Assembly (NCBI RefSeq): GCF_014851905.1
Contig: NZ_JACVAQ010000001.1
Location: forward strand, 2,604,001-2,668,000
DNA length: 64,000 nucleotides
Direction: 5' to 3'
Source: Pseudomonas sp. PDM14
GTDB lineage: Bacteria > Pseudomonadota > Gammaproteobacteria > Pseudomonadales > Pseudomonadaceae
Of this stretch, positions 7,526 through 16,966 are shown piece after piece. The notes under the pieces are model-generated. The model had not been told where the DNA came from, ran no database searches, and saw only the letters and a list, made by a program, of their open reading frames with translations. The number at the start of each line of letters is the position of its first letter. Position 1 is the stretch's first letter. The position numbers and the translations under genes are program-made.

Positions 7526-7571
7526 AATCTGAATATCGGTAATGCAGATATCTGTAAGTTAGATATAGATT
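7526..7571. promoter_or_regulatory. Candidate operator/promoter between divergent XRE gene and small operon
   Basis: A perfect 10-bp palindrome CAGATATCTG (7545-7554) is nested within an outer AATCT (7526-7530) and AGATT (7567-7571) pair with nearly the same centre. The whole segment is AT-rich and lies between two divergent genes. It fits an operator bound by the XRE protein; binding is inferred. Confidence 0.5.
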
Positions 7572-7605
7572 GCTGGACTGTCAAGCCTTCAGTGGAACCT
7601 GTTGC

Positions 7606-7869
7606 GTGGAAAAATCGGTCTATCGAGATGAGAATCTGGTATTGCTCAGGCTGCTGAAGCAATGCCGGGTTGAGGCAGGGCTAACCCAGGCTCAGTTCGC
7701 CCAGGCGCTTGAGCGCCCTCAGTCATACGCTAGTGACATTGAACGCGGTTTGCGCAGGCTTGATCTGATCCAGTTGCGTGACATCTGCCAAGTGCTGAAC
7801 CTGGACCTCGTGACCTTTGTTCAGCGCTACGAAGCTGAGCTCACAGCGGCGAAGCCTGCAGCCCTTTGA
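7606..7869 (+). CDS. XRE-family helix-turn-helix regulator
   Basis: An 87-aa DNA-binding protein dominated by an HTH_3 domain: LLRLLKQCRVEAGLTQAQFAQ gives helices 1 and 2, SYASDIERGLRRLD the recognition helix, and LIQLRDICQVLNLD the following helices. Only short tails flank it, as in small island regulators. The GTG at 7606 is chosen because the longer frame begins with a TTG inside the palindromic promoter region and reads through unlikely residues. Ribosome-site support for the GTG is weak. It diverges from the small operon at 7508 and probably controls it and itself. Confidence 0.75.
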   Translation: MEKSVYRDENLVLLRLLKQCRVEAGLTQAQFAQALERPQSYASDIERGLRRLDLIQLRDICQVLNLDLVTFVQRYEAELTAAKPAAL

Positions 7870-7889
7870 GGCTGCAGGCTACTTCCGAG

Positions 7890-8231
7890 CTACTGGTCCA
7901 ACATTGCACTTCGCAGCAACGTTTCATGGGCTTTGGCTTGTAGCGCTCTTGCGTCGGTACTGAGGATAAGAAGGGCTTCGATGCATTGGTTGATGATGCC
8001 GCTGCTCAGCTCGTTCAACCGAGGTGAGTCACTGAGTGCATGCAATACCCCGATCATCGCGTTCTGCCGGTAAGTGGCTGCATCGAGCAGCTCAAATGGT
8101 GTGGCGTTGCATCGGTAGCCGAGCAAGCCGCTGGGATCAGAGCTATCAAGTGCCGCAAAGAGTTGTTGAGCGCTGGTGCTAGCTGAGAGGTCGGAGCTGA
8201 CCTCGGTGGGCGAAGTAGTGTGAGTGGGCAT
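7890..8231 (-). CDS. Small hypothetical protein of a Pseudomonas DUF type
   Basis: A 113-aa protein. The first 25 residues are Thr/Ser-rich and look disordered. The rest reads as three or four helices (PFELLDAATYRQNAMIGVLHAL, then SSGIINQCIEALLIL and ALQAKAHETLL). This resembles the small helical proteins of the DUF3077/DUF6124 kind common in Pseudomonas, but I cannot fix the family. The ATG at 8231 is preferred because GAGGA lies 4 bp upstream; a longer frame to 8384 would run through strong hairpin DNA. It converges on the XRE gene, 20 bp from its stop, and is preceded by an unusually structured leader (8260-8433). Confidence 0.58.
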   Translation of the reverse strand: MPTHTTSPTEVSSDLSASTSAQQLFAALDSSDPSGLLGYRCNATPFELLDAATYRQNAMIGVLHALSDSPRLNELSSGIINQCIEALLILSTDARALQAKAHETLLRSAMLDQ

Positions 8232-8259
8232 GATGTGATCCTCAGAACGGATGTTCTGC

Positions 8260-8433
8260 CACCCGACGCCAATCGGGTGAGCAGGCCGCACGGGTTGGCG
8301 TACCGGTCTGAGGGCCGGCGCATCCGAAGATGCCCCGCACGGCCCGCCCATAACGGCACAGCCATGCTTGGGGCTAGATACCAACTAGCCCCATCTCAGA
8401 TGTCGGGACGCCAATCCCGTTCCCCTTTGGGGG
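8260..8433 (-). ncRNA. Candidate structured RNA / leader with repeated loop sequence
   Basis: Five strong stems occur in 174 bp: CACCCG/CGGGTG (8260-8279), GGGCCG/CGGCCC (8312-8345) enclosing GCATC/GATGC with a UUCG tetraloop on the minus strand, GGGGCTAG/CTAGCCCC (8370-8392), CGGG/CCCG (8404-8419) and CCCC/GGGG (8422-8432). The first and fourth enclose the identical 8-nt loop ATTGGCGT (minus strand) although their stem sequences differ. A complementary ACGCCAA lies between them, at 8295-8301 on the minus strand, so loop pairing is possible. Minus strand is assumed because of the UUCG loop and the downstream gene. Confidence 0.45.
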
Positions 8434-8514
8434 AGCACAAACCTATTGGAGAGCTACCTGAGTGTCAATCTGCGAGCTGCGGATCTCGCGATGCCTAGCG
8501 CTGTAGAAAGGAAG

Positions 8515-8537
8515 CGGTACGCAAAACGGTACGCAAA
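8515..8537. repeat. Two 11-bp direct repeats, possible recombinase arm sites
   Basis: CGGTACGCAAA occurs at 8515-8525 and again at 8527-8537, one base apart, about 65 bp from the tRNA 3' end. Short direct repeats of this kind beside a tRNA 3' end resemble integrase arm-binding sites of P4-type islands. This could be the footprint of a present or lost element. Confidence 0.45.
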
Positions 8538-8602
8538 TTTTTTATTCGGCCCATTAACGACAAAAGGCCAGCACGATGGCTGACCTAAGTCGTTGTTTCA
8601 TA

Positions 8603-8679
8603 TGGTGGGCCCACACGGACTCGAACCGTGGACCAAAGGATTATGAGTCCTCTGCTCTAACCAACTGAGCTATAGGCCC
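8603..8679 (-). tRNA. tRNA-Ile (CAU anticodon, lysidine type)
   Basis: The minus strand folds as a complete 77-nt cloverleaf with encoded CCA. Acceptor arms are GGGCCTA and TGGGCCC, the D arm is GCTC...GAGC, the anticodon stem GAGGA/TCCTT carries the loop CTCATAA, and the T arm is CACGG-TTCGAGT-CCGTG. The anticodon is CAU. The body resembles tRNA-Ile2, whose C34 is modified to lysidine to read AUA, rather than initiator or elongator Met. It lies 16 bp beyond the rmcA stop on the same strand, with its 3' end facing the accessory region. Confidence 0.9.
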
Positions 8680-8695
8680 CCAGAAGGCGGGCGGA

Positions 8696-11600
8696 TTATA
8701 CCGGCGCGATTTCCGCGCTGCCAATCGCTAATGGGCCGAGGAAGTTGCTGGCGAAGGATTCCGCCGAGAGCGGGCGGCTGACCACGTAGCCCTGGATCTG
8801 CTGGCAGCCCTCGGCGGCGAGGAACAGTTCCTGGGCTTTGGTTTCCACGCCTTCGGCGATCACCGTGAGTTGCAGGCTGCGGCCCAGGGCGATGATGGCG
8901 CGGGTGATCGCGGCGTCGTCGGCATCGGCGGGCAGGCCGAGGATGAAGGATTTGTCGATCTTCAGGATGTCCAGTGGCAGGCGCTTGAGGTAGCTGAGCG
9001 AGGAGTAGCCGGTGCCGAAGTCGTCGATGGCCAGTTGCAGGTTCAGGGCCTTGAGTTCGTGGAGGATGCTCAGGGCTTCCTCCGCCTGGCTCATGATGAA
9101 GTTCTCGGTGATCTCCAGCTGCAGGCGACTTGCGTCGAGGCCGAAGTCGGCGAGGGTGCTGGCGATGCGCTTGGCCAGGTGCGGCTGGCGCAGCTGGTTG
9201 CCAGACAGGTTGATCGACAGCGGGCCGAACGGCGCGTGGCGATCCTGCCATTCGCGCATCTGCCGGCAGGCTTCCTGCAGCACCCAGTCGCCGAGCTGGA
9301 TGATCATGCCGTTGTCTTCAGCCAGCGGAATGAAGCGGTCCGGCGGGATCTCGCCGAACACTGGGTGGTGCCAGCGCAGCAGCGCTTCGGCGCCGACCAG
9401 AGCCTTGCTGGTGAGGCATTGCTTGGGCTGGTAGTAGAGGCTCATCTCGCCGCGTTCGAGGGCGCGGCGCAGCTCGTGTTCCAGGGTCATGCGTTCGGTG
9501 GCCTGGAAGGTCAGGCTGCGGGTGTAGAACTCGATGCGGTTGCGGCCCTTGGCCTTGGAACTGTACATCGCCGCGTCGGCGTTCTTGACCAGGGTGGCGA
9601 CGTCGTTGCCATCCTCGGGGAACAGGCTGATGCCGATGCTGGAGCTGATGAAGAACTCGTGGCCATCGACCTGGAACGGCGCGCCGAAGCAGGTCAGCAG
9701 CTTGGTCGCCACGCGTTCGGCGTCGACGCTGCGGTGTAGGCCGGGGAGTAGGACGATGAACTCGTCGCCGCCGAGGCGGGCCACGGTGTCGATGTCGCGC
9801 AGCTGCTCGCGCAGGCGCAGGGCGATGGCTTGCAGCAGCAGGTCGCCAACCGGATGACCGAGGCTGTCGTTGATGTGCTTGAAGCGGTCGAGGTCGAGGA
9901 ACAGCACGGCGCCCTGACGCTGCTCGGCGAGGCTGTCGGCCAGGCAGCTGTTGAGCCGGCTTTCGAACAGCAGGCGGTTGGGCAGGCCGGTCAGCGGATC
10001 GTGGTGGGCCTGGTGGTCGAGACGCGCCTGGGCCTGTTTGAGCGTGCTGATGTCGGCGAACACGCCGACGAAATGGGTGATGGTCGCCGCCGGGTTGCGC
10101 ACGGCGCTGATGGTCAGCCATTCGGGGTACAGCTCGCCATTCTTACGCCGGTTCCAGATCTCGCCCTGCCAGTGGCCGTCGAGTGACAGCTGGTGCCACA
10201 TGCCGGCGTAGAAGGCGCTGTCGTGCTGGCCGGAGGCGAGCAGGCGTGGCGACTGGCCGATGGCTTCCGCTTCGCTGTAGCCGGTGATTTCGCTGAACGC
10301 GCGGTTGACCGCGGTGATGCGTTGGCGGGTGTCGGTGATCATCACGCCTTCGGCGGTGCTCTCGAAGACGGTGGCAGCCTGGTGCAGGCGCTCCTGCATC
10401 TGGTCGCGCTCGGTGATGTCGCGGGCGATGGTGAGCATGCAGGGTTCGTCGTTGATCATGATCGGCTGGGCCGACAGTTCAGCCAGGCGCAGGGTGTTCT
10501 GCTTGGTGCGAATCCAGGCGCGGAAGTCGCGGGCCATGCCTTCTGTCAGAACCAGTTCGACGATGCGGTTGCGATCGGCCAGCTCGGCCCACAGGCCAAT
10601 CTCGCTGGTGGTGCGGCCGAGCACTTCGTGCAGTTCGTAGCCGGTGATCAGGCAGAAGCCCTCGTTGGCCTCCAGCAGGCGACCGTCGGCCAGGCGGGTG
10701 ATCAGCAGGCCGTCGGGCGAGGCGTGGAACGACTTGGCGAATTTTTCTTCGGATAGTTGCAGCTGGTGCTGCGTGCGCTTGAGTTCGGTGATGTCGCGCA
10801 CCGAGACGACCAGTGCGGCGACGCCTTCGAGGGTGACCGGCTGGGCCGAGATCAGCCCGGTGAAGCGTTCGCCGTTGCGCCGGCGGAACACCAGTTCGAG
10901 GTTGTTCAGCGCCTCGCCCTGCATGCGCTCGAGCAGCTCGGGCGCCTGTTCGGGGTGGACCCAGATGTCCAGCTCGCTGGCGGTCTTGCCCAGTGCCTCG
11001 CTGGCGCTGATGCCGAGCTGCTGCTCGAAGGTCTGGTTGAGAGCGAGGAGGATGCCGTCCTTGCGCCGGGCGATAACCAGGATGTCCGGGCAGTTGTGGA
11101 ACACCGAGGCGAACTTCTGTTCGGAGAGGCGGCGGGATTCTTCGGCCTGCTTGGTTTCGCTGATGTCGATCATCAGGCCGCGCATGATCAGTTGGTCATC
11201 CTGTTCGATCAGGGTGACGATGTCGCGGACCCAGAGTACGCGGCCCTGGCTGTCGACCACGCGGTAATCGATGCTGTGGTCGCGGCGAGCCTTGCAGTTC
11301 TCGACACAGCGCGCGGTTTCGGCGGCGAGGTCGTCCGGGTGCACCAGGCGATCCCAGAAGCCCAGTTCGAGCCACTGCGCCAGCGGGTAGCCGAGCAGCT
11401 TCTCCGCATGCGGTGAGACATAGGTGAAGCGGCACGCGGCGGCGTCGGCTTCCCAGGCGATCGCCGAGAGGCTTTCGATCAGCCCGCGGTAGTGCTGCGC
11501 GCTATTGCGCAGCTGGCGCTCCAGGGCCTTGCGGTTGCGGATTTCCTGGCTCAGGCGGCGGTTGATGCGCAGCACCGCGACCAGCACCAGGACCACCGCC

Positions 11601-12427
11601 AGCACGGCGGGCAGGCCGTAAAGCAGCATGTCCTTCCAGGTTTGCCGGTGATCCAGCACGCCAGCGATCCACGGTGCCTGCAGCTCGCTGATTTCTTCCG
11701 CGCTGAGTTCAGCGAACAGTTTGTCGAGGATGTGGATCAGCGTGGCATTGCTGTGCGGTGCGGCCATCGCCAGCTGGTAGCGGTAGGGCGTTTCGCCGCT
11801 GATGTAGAGGCCTTCGATCTTCAGCTCGCGCATGGTCCAGGCGCTGGAGGCGAGGTCACCGACCAGGGCATCGGCCTGGCCGCTGGCGACGGCCTGCAGG
11901 GCCGCCTTGACGCTGGGCAGGGGCAGCAGGTTGAGATCGGGGTGCTGGCTGCGCAGTAGTTCGTGCGGTGCGTAGTCCTTCACCACCGCGACTTTCAGGC
12001 CGTACAGCTCCTGCAGCTGGCGCGGTTGCGGGCCGTCCGGGTGAGCGAGGATGACGATGGGGAAGTCGAGGTAGGGGCGGGTGAAGGTCAGGTTCTTCAG
12101 GCGTTCCGGGGTGGACATCGCGCCTGGCAACAGGTCGAGTTTGCCGGCCTTGGCATCACCCAGTGCTTCGCTCCAGGTGGCGGGCTCGACGATTTCCAGG
12201 TGGATGTTCAGGCGTTGCTCGATCAGCGCCGCGTAGCTGGCGCTCAGGCCCTGATACTCGCCCTGGGCGTTGCGCAATTCGAAGGGTGGCCAGGAGGCGT
12301 CGACGCCCAGGCGGATGGTCGGATGATCGGCCAGCCAGGCTTGTTCGTCGGCGCTCAGTTGAAGCGCCAGCGCCGGATTTGCCCAGAGCGCCAGGCACGG
12401 CAGGAGAATGGCCAGCAAACGCAGCAT
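8696..12427 (-). CDS. rmcA: RmcA-type PAS-GGDEF-EAL cyclic-di-GMP phosphodiesterase with periplasmic sensor
   Basis: A 1243-aa inner-membrane protein matching P. aeruginosa RmcA (about 1245 aa) in size and position beside rpoD. Order: signal sequence (1-22), bacterial extracellular solute-binding domain (about 25-262), one membrane helix (about 271-293), four PAS domains (about 315-805), GGDEF (about 815-975) and EAL (about 990-1230). The GGDEF core is intact, and an RxxD inhibitory-site motif (RDID) sits five residues before it. The EAL domain keeps EALLRW, EITEN, DDFGTGYSS and EGVET, so hydrolysis of cyclic-di-GMP is expected. In P. aeruginosa RmcA links redox state/phenazines and arginine to biofilm control. 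The ATG at 12427 is preferred over a TTG at 12463. Confidence 0.9.
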   Translation of the reverse strand: MLRLLAILLPCLALWANPALALQLSADEQAWLADHPTIRLGVDASWPPFELRNAQGEYQGLSASYAALIEQRLNIHLEIVEPATWSEALGDAKAGKLDLLPGAMSTPERLKNLTFTRPYLDFPIVILAHPDGPQPRQLQELYGLKVAVVKDYAPHELLRSQHPDLNLLPLPSVKAALQAVASGQADALVGDLASSAWTMRELKIEGLYISGETPYRYQLAMAAPHSNATLIHILDKLFAELSAEEISELQAPWIAGVLDHRQTWKDMLLYGLPAVLAVVLVLVAVLRINRRLSQEIRNRKALERQLRNSAQHYRGLIESLSAIAWEADAAACRFTYVSPHAEKLLGYPLAQWLELGFWDRLVHPDDLAAETARCVENCKARRDHSIDYRVVDSQGRVLWVRDIVTLIEQDDQLIMRGLMIDISETKQAEESRRLSEQKFASVFHNCPDILVIARRKDGILLALNQTFEQQLGISASEALGKTASELDIWVHPEQAPELLERMQGEALNNLELVFRRRNGERFTGLISAQPVTLEGVAALVVSVRDITELKRTQHQLQLSEEKFAKSFHASPDGLLITRLADGRLLEANEGFCLITGYELHEVLGRTTSEIGLWAELADRNRIVELVLTEGMARDFRAWIRTKQNTLRLAELSAQPIMINDEPCMLTIARDITERDQMQERLHQAATVFESTAEGVMITDTRQRITAVNRAFSEITGYSEAEAIGQSPRLLASGQHDSAFYAGMWHQLSLDGHWQGEIWNRRKNGELYPEWLTISAVRNPAATITHFVGVFADISTLKQAQARLDHQAHHDPLTGLPNRLLFESRLNSCLADSLAEQRQGAVLFLDLDRFKHINDSLGHPVGDLLLQAIALRLREQLRDIDTVARLGGDEFIVLLPGLHRSVDAERVATKLLTCFGAPFQVDGHEFFISSSIGISLFPEDGNDVATLVKNADAAMYSSKAKGRNRIEFYTRSLTFQATERMTLEHELRRALERGEMSLYYQPKQCLTSKALVGAEALLRWHHPVFGEIPPDRFIPLAEDNGMIIQLGDWVLQEACRQMREWQDRHAPFGPLSINLSGNQLRQPHLAKRIASTLADFGLDASRLQLEITENFIMSQAEEALSILHELKALNLQLAIDDFGTGYSSLSYLKRLPLDILKIDKSFILGLPADADDAAITRAIIALGRSLQLTVIAEGVETKAQELFLAAEGCQQIQGYVVSRPLSAESFASNFLGPLAIGSAEIAPV

Positions 12428-12487
12428 GCGGGCGGCTTCCGAGCTGGGGGTTGTGGTGAGCAAGTGTAGCTGCGCGAAGAGCCCTTA

Positions 12488-12519
12488 TAAACAAAACCCC
12501 CGGCTTGCGGCCGGGGGTT
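12488..12519 (-). terminator. rpoD terminator
   Basis: On the minus strand AACCCCCGGC and GCCGGGGGTT form a 10-bp perfect stem with a 5-nt loop, followed by TTTTG. It lies 8 bp past the rpoD stop and closes the rpsU-dnaG-rpoD operon. Confidence 0.85.
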
Positions 12520-12526
12520 CGTTGGA

Positions 12527-14374
<1,848 letters not shown>

Positions 14375-14441
14375 AACACCCTATCCACTGAAGGTCTTGG
14401 CGGGCAAAAAACAAGCCGAGGATTATACCCGGTTCCGGGCC

Positions 14442-16397
14442 TCAGGCGCCAGTTGAGGTGGGAGAGACGGGCGAGGTATTGCGATTTAGCAGGTTTCGCA
14501 GCTGCTCTTTTTCCTCTGCGCTGAGTTCACTCTGGCGGGCTTTGCGCAGCAACTGCTCAAGGCTGCGCTCGCGTTGGCGGGCTACAAGGCTAGTTATAGT
14601 GTCGAAAAACTGTTGTTCAAGGTTGTCGGCCGAAATCAGCCATTCCTTTTCCGCCAGGGCCTTGAGCAGGCGGCCCTGCTCGGTGCCGTGCCAGCGCGCG
14701 ATCAGTTGCAGCGAGCGCATCCCCGGATTCTTCTGCAGGGCGCCAAGCAGGGCGACCAGCAGTTGGGCGTAGGTGTCGTCTTCGGCGGCGAAGTGGCTGA
14801 CGTCCTCGACCTTCTGCGCCAGCGTCGGGTGGTGCAGGAGTGTGCGCAGCGCGGTCAGTGTGGGGGATTCGACGCTCACCGGCTTGCGTGGTGTGCGCGG
14901 CTGGCCGTCGCGCTTGCCGTTCTTGTCCTTGCTCCAGCCCTTGCCGTCGCCTTTCTTCCACGGCTTCTTGTCGAAGGGCTCGGCGGCGGGCGGCTCGATA
15001 TGGTTGGCGTAGTCGGCGACATCGCCGTAGTCGGGCTGGGCATCGTAGTAGCTGTCGTTGCCATAGTCGCCGGTTTCGGCGGCGGGCGTCGGTGCGCTGC
15101 GCGCCATGTTGCCCAGGGTTTCGCTGTTCAGGCCGGTGATCTCGCCGAGGCGCTGGCGCATCAGGGCGCCGAGGTTGGCGCCAGGGATCTTGTCGATCAG
15201 CGGTGCGGCCAGGGTGGCGAGGTGCGCCTTGCCTTCCAGGGAGCGCGGGTCGGCCTCTTCGCAGAGTTGCTGGAAGAAGTAGTCGGCCAGCGGTTGGGCG
15301 TGCTGGTTGATGCGTGCGCGAAAGGCGTCGGTGCCCTCGGCGCGCACCAGGCTGTCCGGGTCCTCGCCCTCGGGCAGGAACAGGAAGCGCGCGCGGCGGC
15401 CATCCTGCAGGCTCGGCAGCGTCGACTCCAGTGCACGCCAGGCGGCCTTGCGCCCGGCGGCGTCGCCGTCGAAGCAGAACAGCACGCTGGGCACCAGACG
15501 GAACAGGCGCTTGAGGTGTTCCTCGCTGGTGGCCGTGCCGAGGGTCGCCACAGCATTGCGCAGGCCTTGCTGGGCCAGAGCGATGACGTCCATGTAGCCT
15601 TCGACCACCATGATTTCATCGAGATCACGGTTGCTCTTGCGTGCTTCGTACAGTCCGTAGAGTTCCTGGCCTTTATGGAAGACCGGTGTTTCCGGCGAGT
15701 TCAGGTACTTCGGCTTGTCGTCTCCGAGGACGCGGCCGCCGAAGGCGATGACCCGGCCGCGGCTGTCGCGGATCGGGAACATCACGCGGTCGCGGAAGCG
15801 GTCGTAGCGCTTGCCGCTCTCGGCGTTCTCGATCAGCAGGCCCGCGTCGATCATTGCCTTCTGCTGCAGGGTGTCGCCGCCGAAATGCTTGAACAGGTTG
15901 TCCCAGCCGGGCGGGGCGAAGCCCAGGCCGAAGTCACGGGCGATCTCGCCGGACAGGCCGCGGCCCTTGAGGTAGTCCACCGCGGCCTTGCGTGTCGGGT
16001 GGCTCTTCAGGGCCTGGCGGTAGTAGTCGCTGGCTGCGGTGAGCAGCGGATAGAGCGGCGAGTCGGTCGGTTGCCGTGGCTTGCCGCGGCCGCCTTCCTC
16101 GCGCGGGATGTCCATGCCGGCGCGCTTGGCCAGCTCCTCGACGGCCTGGGGGAAGTCCAGGTTGTCGTGGTCCATGATGAAGCCAAGTGCGTTGCCGCCG
16201 GCGCCGCAGCCGAAGCAGTAGTAGAACTGCTTGTCCGGGCTGACGCTGAACGAGGGCGTCTTCTCGTTGTGAAACGGGCAGCAGGCCGTGTAGTTCTTGC
16301 CCGCCTTCTTCATCTGGATGCGCGAACTCACCACTTCGACAATGTCGGTGCGGTTGAGCAGGTCGTCGATGAAGGATTGCGGAATCAGGCCGGCCAT
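14442..16397 (-). CDS. dnaG: DNA primase
   Basis: DnaG primase of 651 aa, which makes RNA primers for Okazaki fragments and partners with the DnaB helicase. Residues about 38-64 hold the CHC2 zinc finger (CCPFHNEKTPSF, then YYCFGCGAGG). The central part carries the catalytic core and a TOPRIM domain (VVEGYMDVIAL, FCFDGDAAGRKAA) with metal-binding acidic residues. The C-terminal 150 residues form the helicase-interaction region after a Gly/Pro/Lys-rich linker. It lies between rpsU and rpoD. A YqeY-like gene that I recall between rpsU and dnaG in P. aeruginosa is absent; only 151 bp separate the two genes. Confidence 0.97.
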   Translation of the reverse strand: MAGLIPQSFIDDLLNRTDIVEVVSSRIQMKKAGKNYTACCPFHNEKTPSFSVSPDKQFYYCFGCGAGGNALGFIMDHDNLDFPQAVEELAKRAGMDIPREEGGRGKPRQPTDSPLYPLLTAASDYYRQALKSHPTRKAAVDYLKGRGLSGEIARDFGLGFAPPGWDNLFKHFGGDTLQQKAMIDAGLLIENAESGKRYDRFRDRVMFPIRDSRGRVIAFGGRVLGDDKPKYLNSPETPVFHKGQELYGLYEARKSNRDLDEIMVVEGYMDVIALAQQGLRNAVATLGTATSEEHLKRLFRLVPSVLFCFDGDAAGRKAAWRALESTLPSLQDGRRARFLFLPEGEDPDSLVRAEGTDAFRARINQHAQPLADYFFQQLCEEADPRSLEGKAHLATLAAPLIDKIPGANLGALMRQRLGEITGLNSETLGNMARSAPTPAAETGDYGNDSYYDAQPDYGDVADYANHIEPPAAEPFDKKPWKKGDGKGWSKDKNGKRDGQPRTPRKPVSVESPTLTALRTLLHHPTLAQKVEDVSHFAAEDDTYAQLLVALLGALQKNPGMRSLQLIARWHGTEQGRLLKALAEKEWLISADNLEQQFFDTITSLVARQRERSLEQLLRKARQSELSAEEKEQLRNLLNRNTSPVSPTSTGA

Positions 16398-16496
16398 GGA
16401 CTCGTCAGCGTGCGGTTAGCGAAGCGGGAGCATAAACGAAAAAACTCCGATCATTCGCGGTGCGCGAAAGCGGAGTTACAGGCTCTGAAAATGCAA

Positions 16497-16516
16497 AGCC
16501 CGGCGTGAGCCGGGCT
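16497..16516 (-). terminator. Attenuating hairpin between rpsU and dnaG
   Basis: AGCCCGGC-GTGA-GCCGGGCT is a perfect 8-bp stem with a 4-nt loop in the rpsU-dnaG gap. It lacks a strong T run on the minus strand, so it probably reduces read-through or protects the rpsU message end rather than fully terminating. A weaker stem (AACTCCG/CGGAGTT) lies just downstream. Confidence 0.6.
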
Positions 16517-16548
16517 AAGCGGAAACCTCTGCGGCGTGACTGACTAAC

Positions 16549-16764
16549 TCAGTACAGGCGCTCGCGGCGGCGCTGTTCGCGCTGCACTTTCTTGGCATGA
16601 CGCTTAACAGCGGCTGCTGCTTTGCGCTTGCGCTCGGTAGTGGGCTTCTCATAGAACTCGCGGCTGCGCACTTCGGCCAATACACCGGCCTTTTCGCAGG
16701 AGCGCTTGAAGCGACGCAGAGCTACGTCGAAGGGTTCGTTCTCTTTAACTTTGACGGCTGGCAT
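16549..16764 (-). CDS. rpsU: 30S ribosomal protein S21
   Basis: A 71-aa, very basic protein with the full S21 sequence pattern: [22 protein letters not shown] at the start and a Lys/Arg-rich end ([18 protein letters not shown]). S21 sits on the small subunit near the 3' end of 16S rRNA and helps start-site recognition. It is the first gene of the macromolecular-synthesis operon with dnaG and rpoD. It diverges from tsaD, and the 202-bp gap between them must carry both promoters. Confidence 0.98.
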   Translation of the reverse strand: MPAVKVKENEPFDVALRRFKRSCEKAGVLAEVRSREFYEKPTTERKRKAAAAVKRHAKKVQREQRRRERLY

Positions 16765-16966
16765 CCAGGTCGTACCTTCACTGTTTTACCGAATGGACGA
16801 CGCGATCCGGCAAGGGCACGGGAATACGTCGGTTTTCAAGGGCTGCGGATATTAACGCCAAGTGCCGCAGAATGCAAAGCCTCTGATCGAAAAGCACTGG
16901 TCGGCCCGCGGGGTGGCGATTATTATGCGCGCCTTCGAATTTCCCCCGTTCTAAAGGCGCGAACCC

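Larger units (their letters stand above)
1500..8602. other. Accessory region / putative genomic island next to tRNA-Ile(CAU)
   Basis: This stretch lies between a porin and the conserved tRNA-rmcA-rpoD block. It contains a tyrosine recombinase, two XRE regulators, many small proteins of unknown function, long non-coding gaps and base/codon use visibly weaker in GC than the core genes to the right. tRNA genes are common integration targets, and the tRNA 3' end faces this region. I did not find a second copy of the tRNA 3' end inside the window, so the left boundary may lie outside it, or this may be a decayed composite rather than one intact element. Confidence 0.55.
8232..8602. other. 371-bp non-coding stretch: structured block plus recombinase-type repeats
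   Basis: No gene is supported here. The left half (8260-8433) is a dense set of hairpins. The right half holds two CGGTACGCAAA direct repeats (8515-8537), an AT-rich tract and the sequence next to the tRNA 3' end. It lies upstream of the gene at 7890-8231, so the structured part could be its leader RNA. Confidence 0.65.

Noticed and set aside
9318..10121. Long frames inside rmcA, rpoD, dnaG and lptD on the opposite strand
   Set aside because: High-GC codon bias opens frames antisense to real genes; these translations are Arg/Pro/Ala-rich and match no family.
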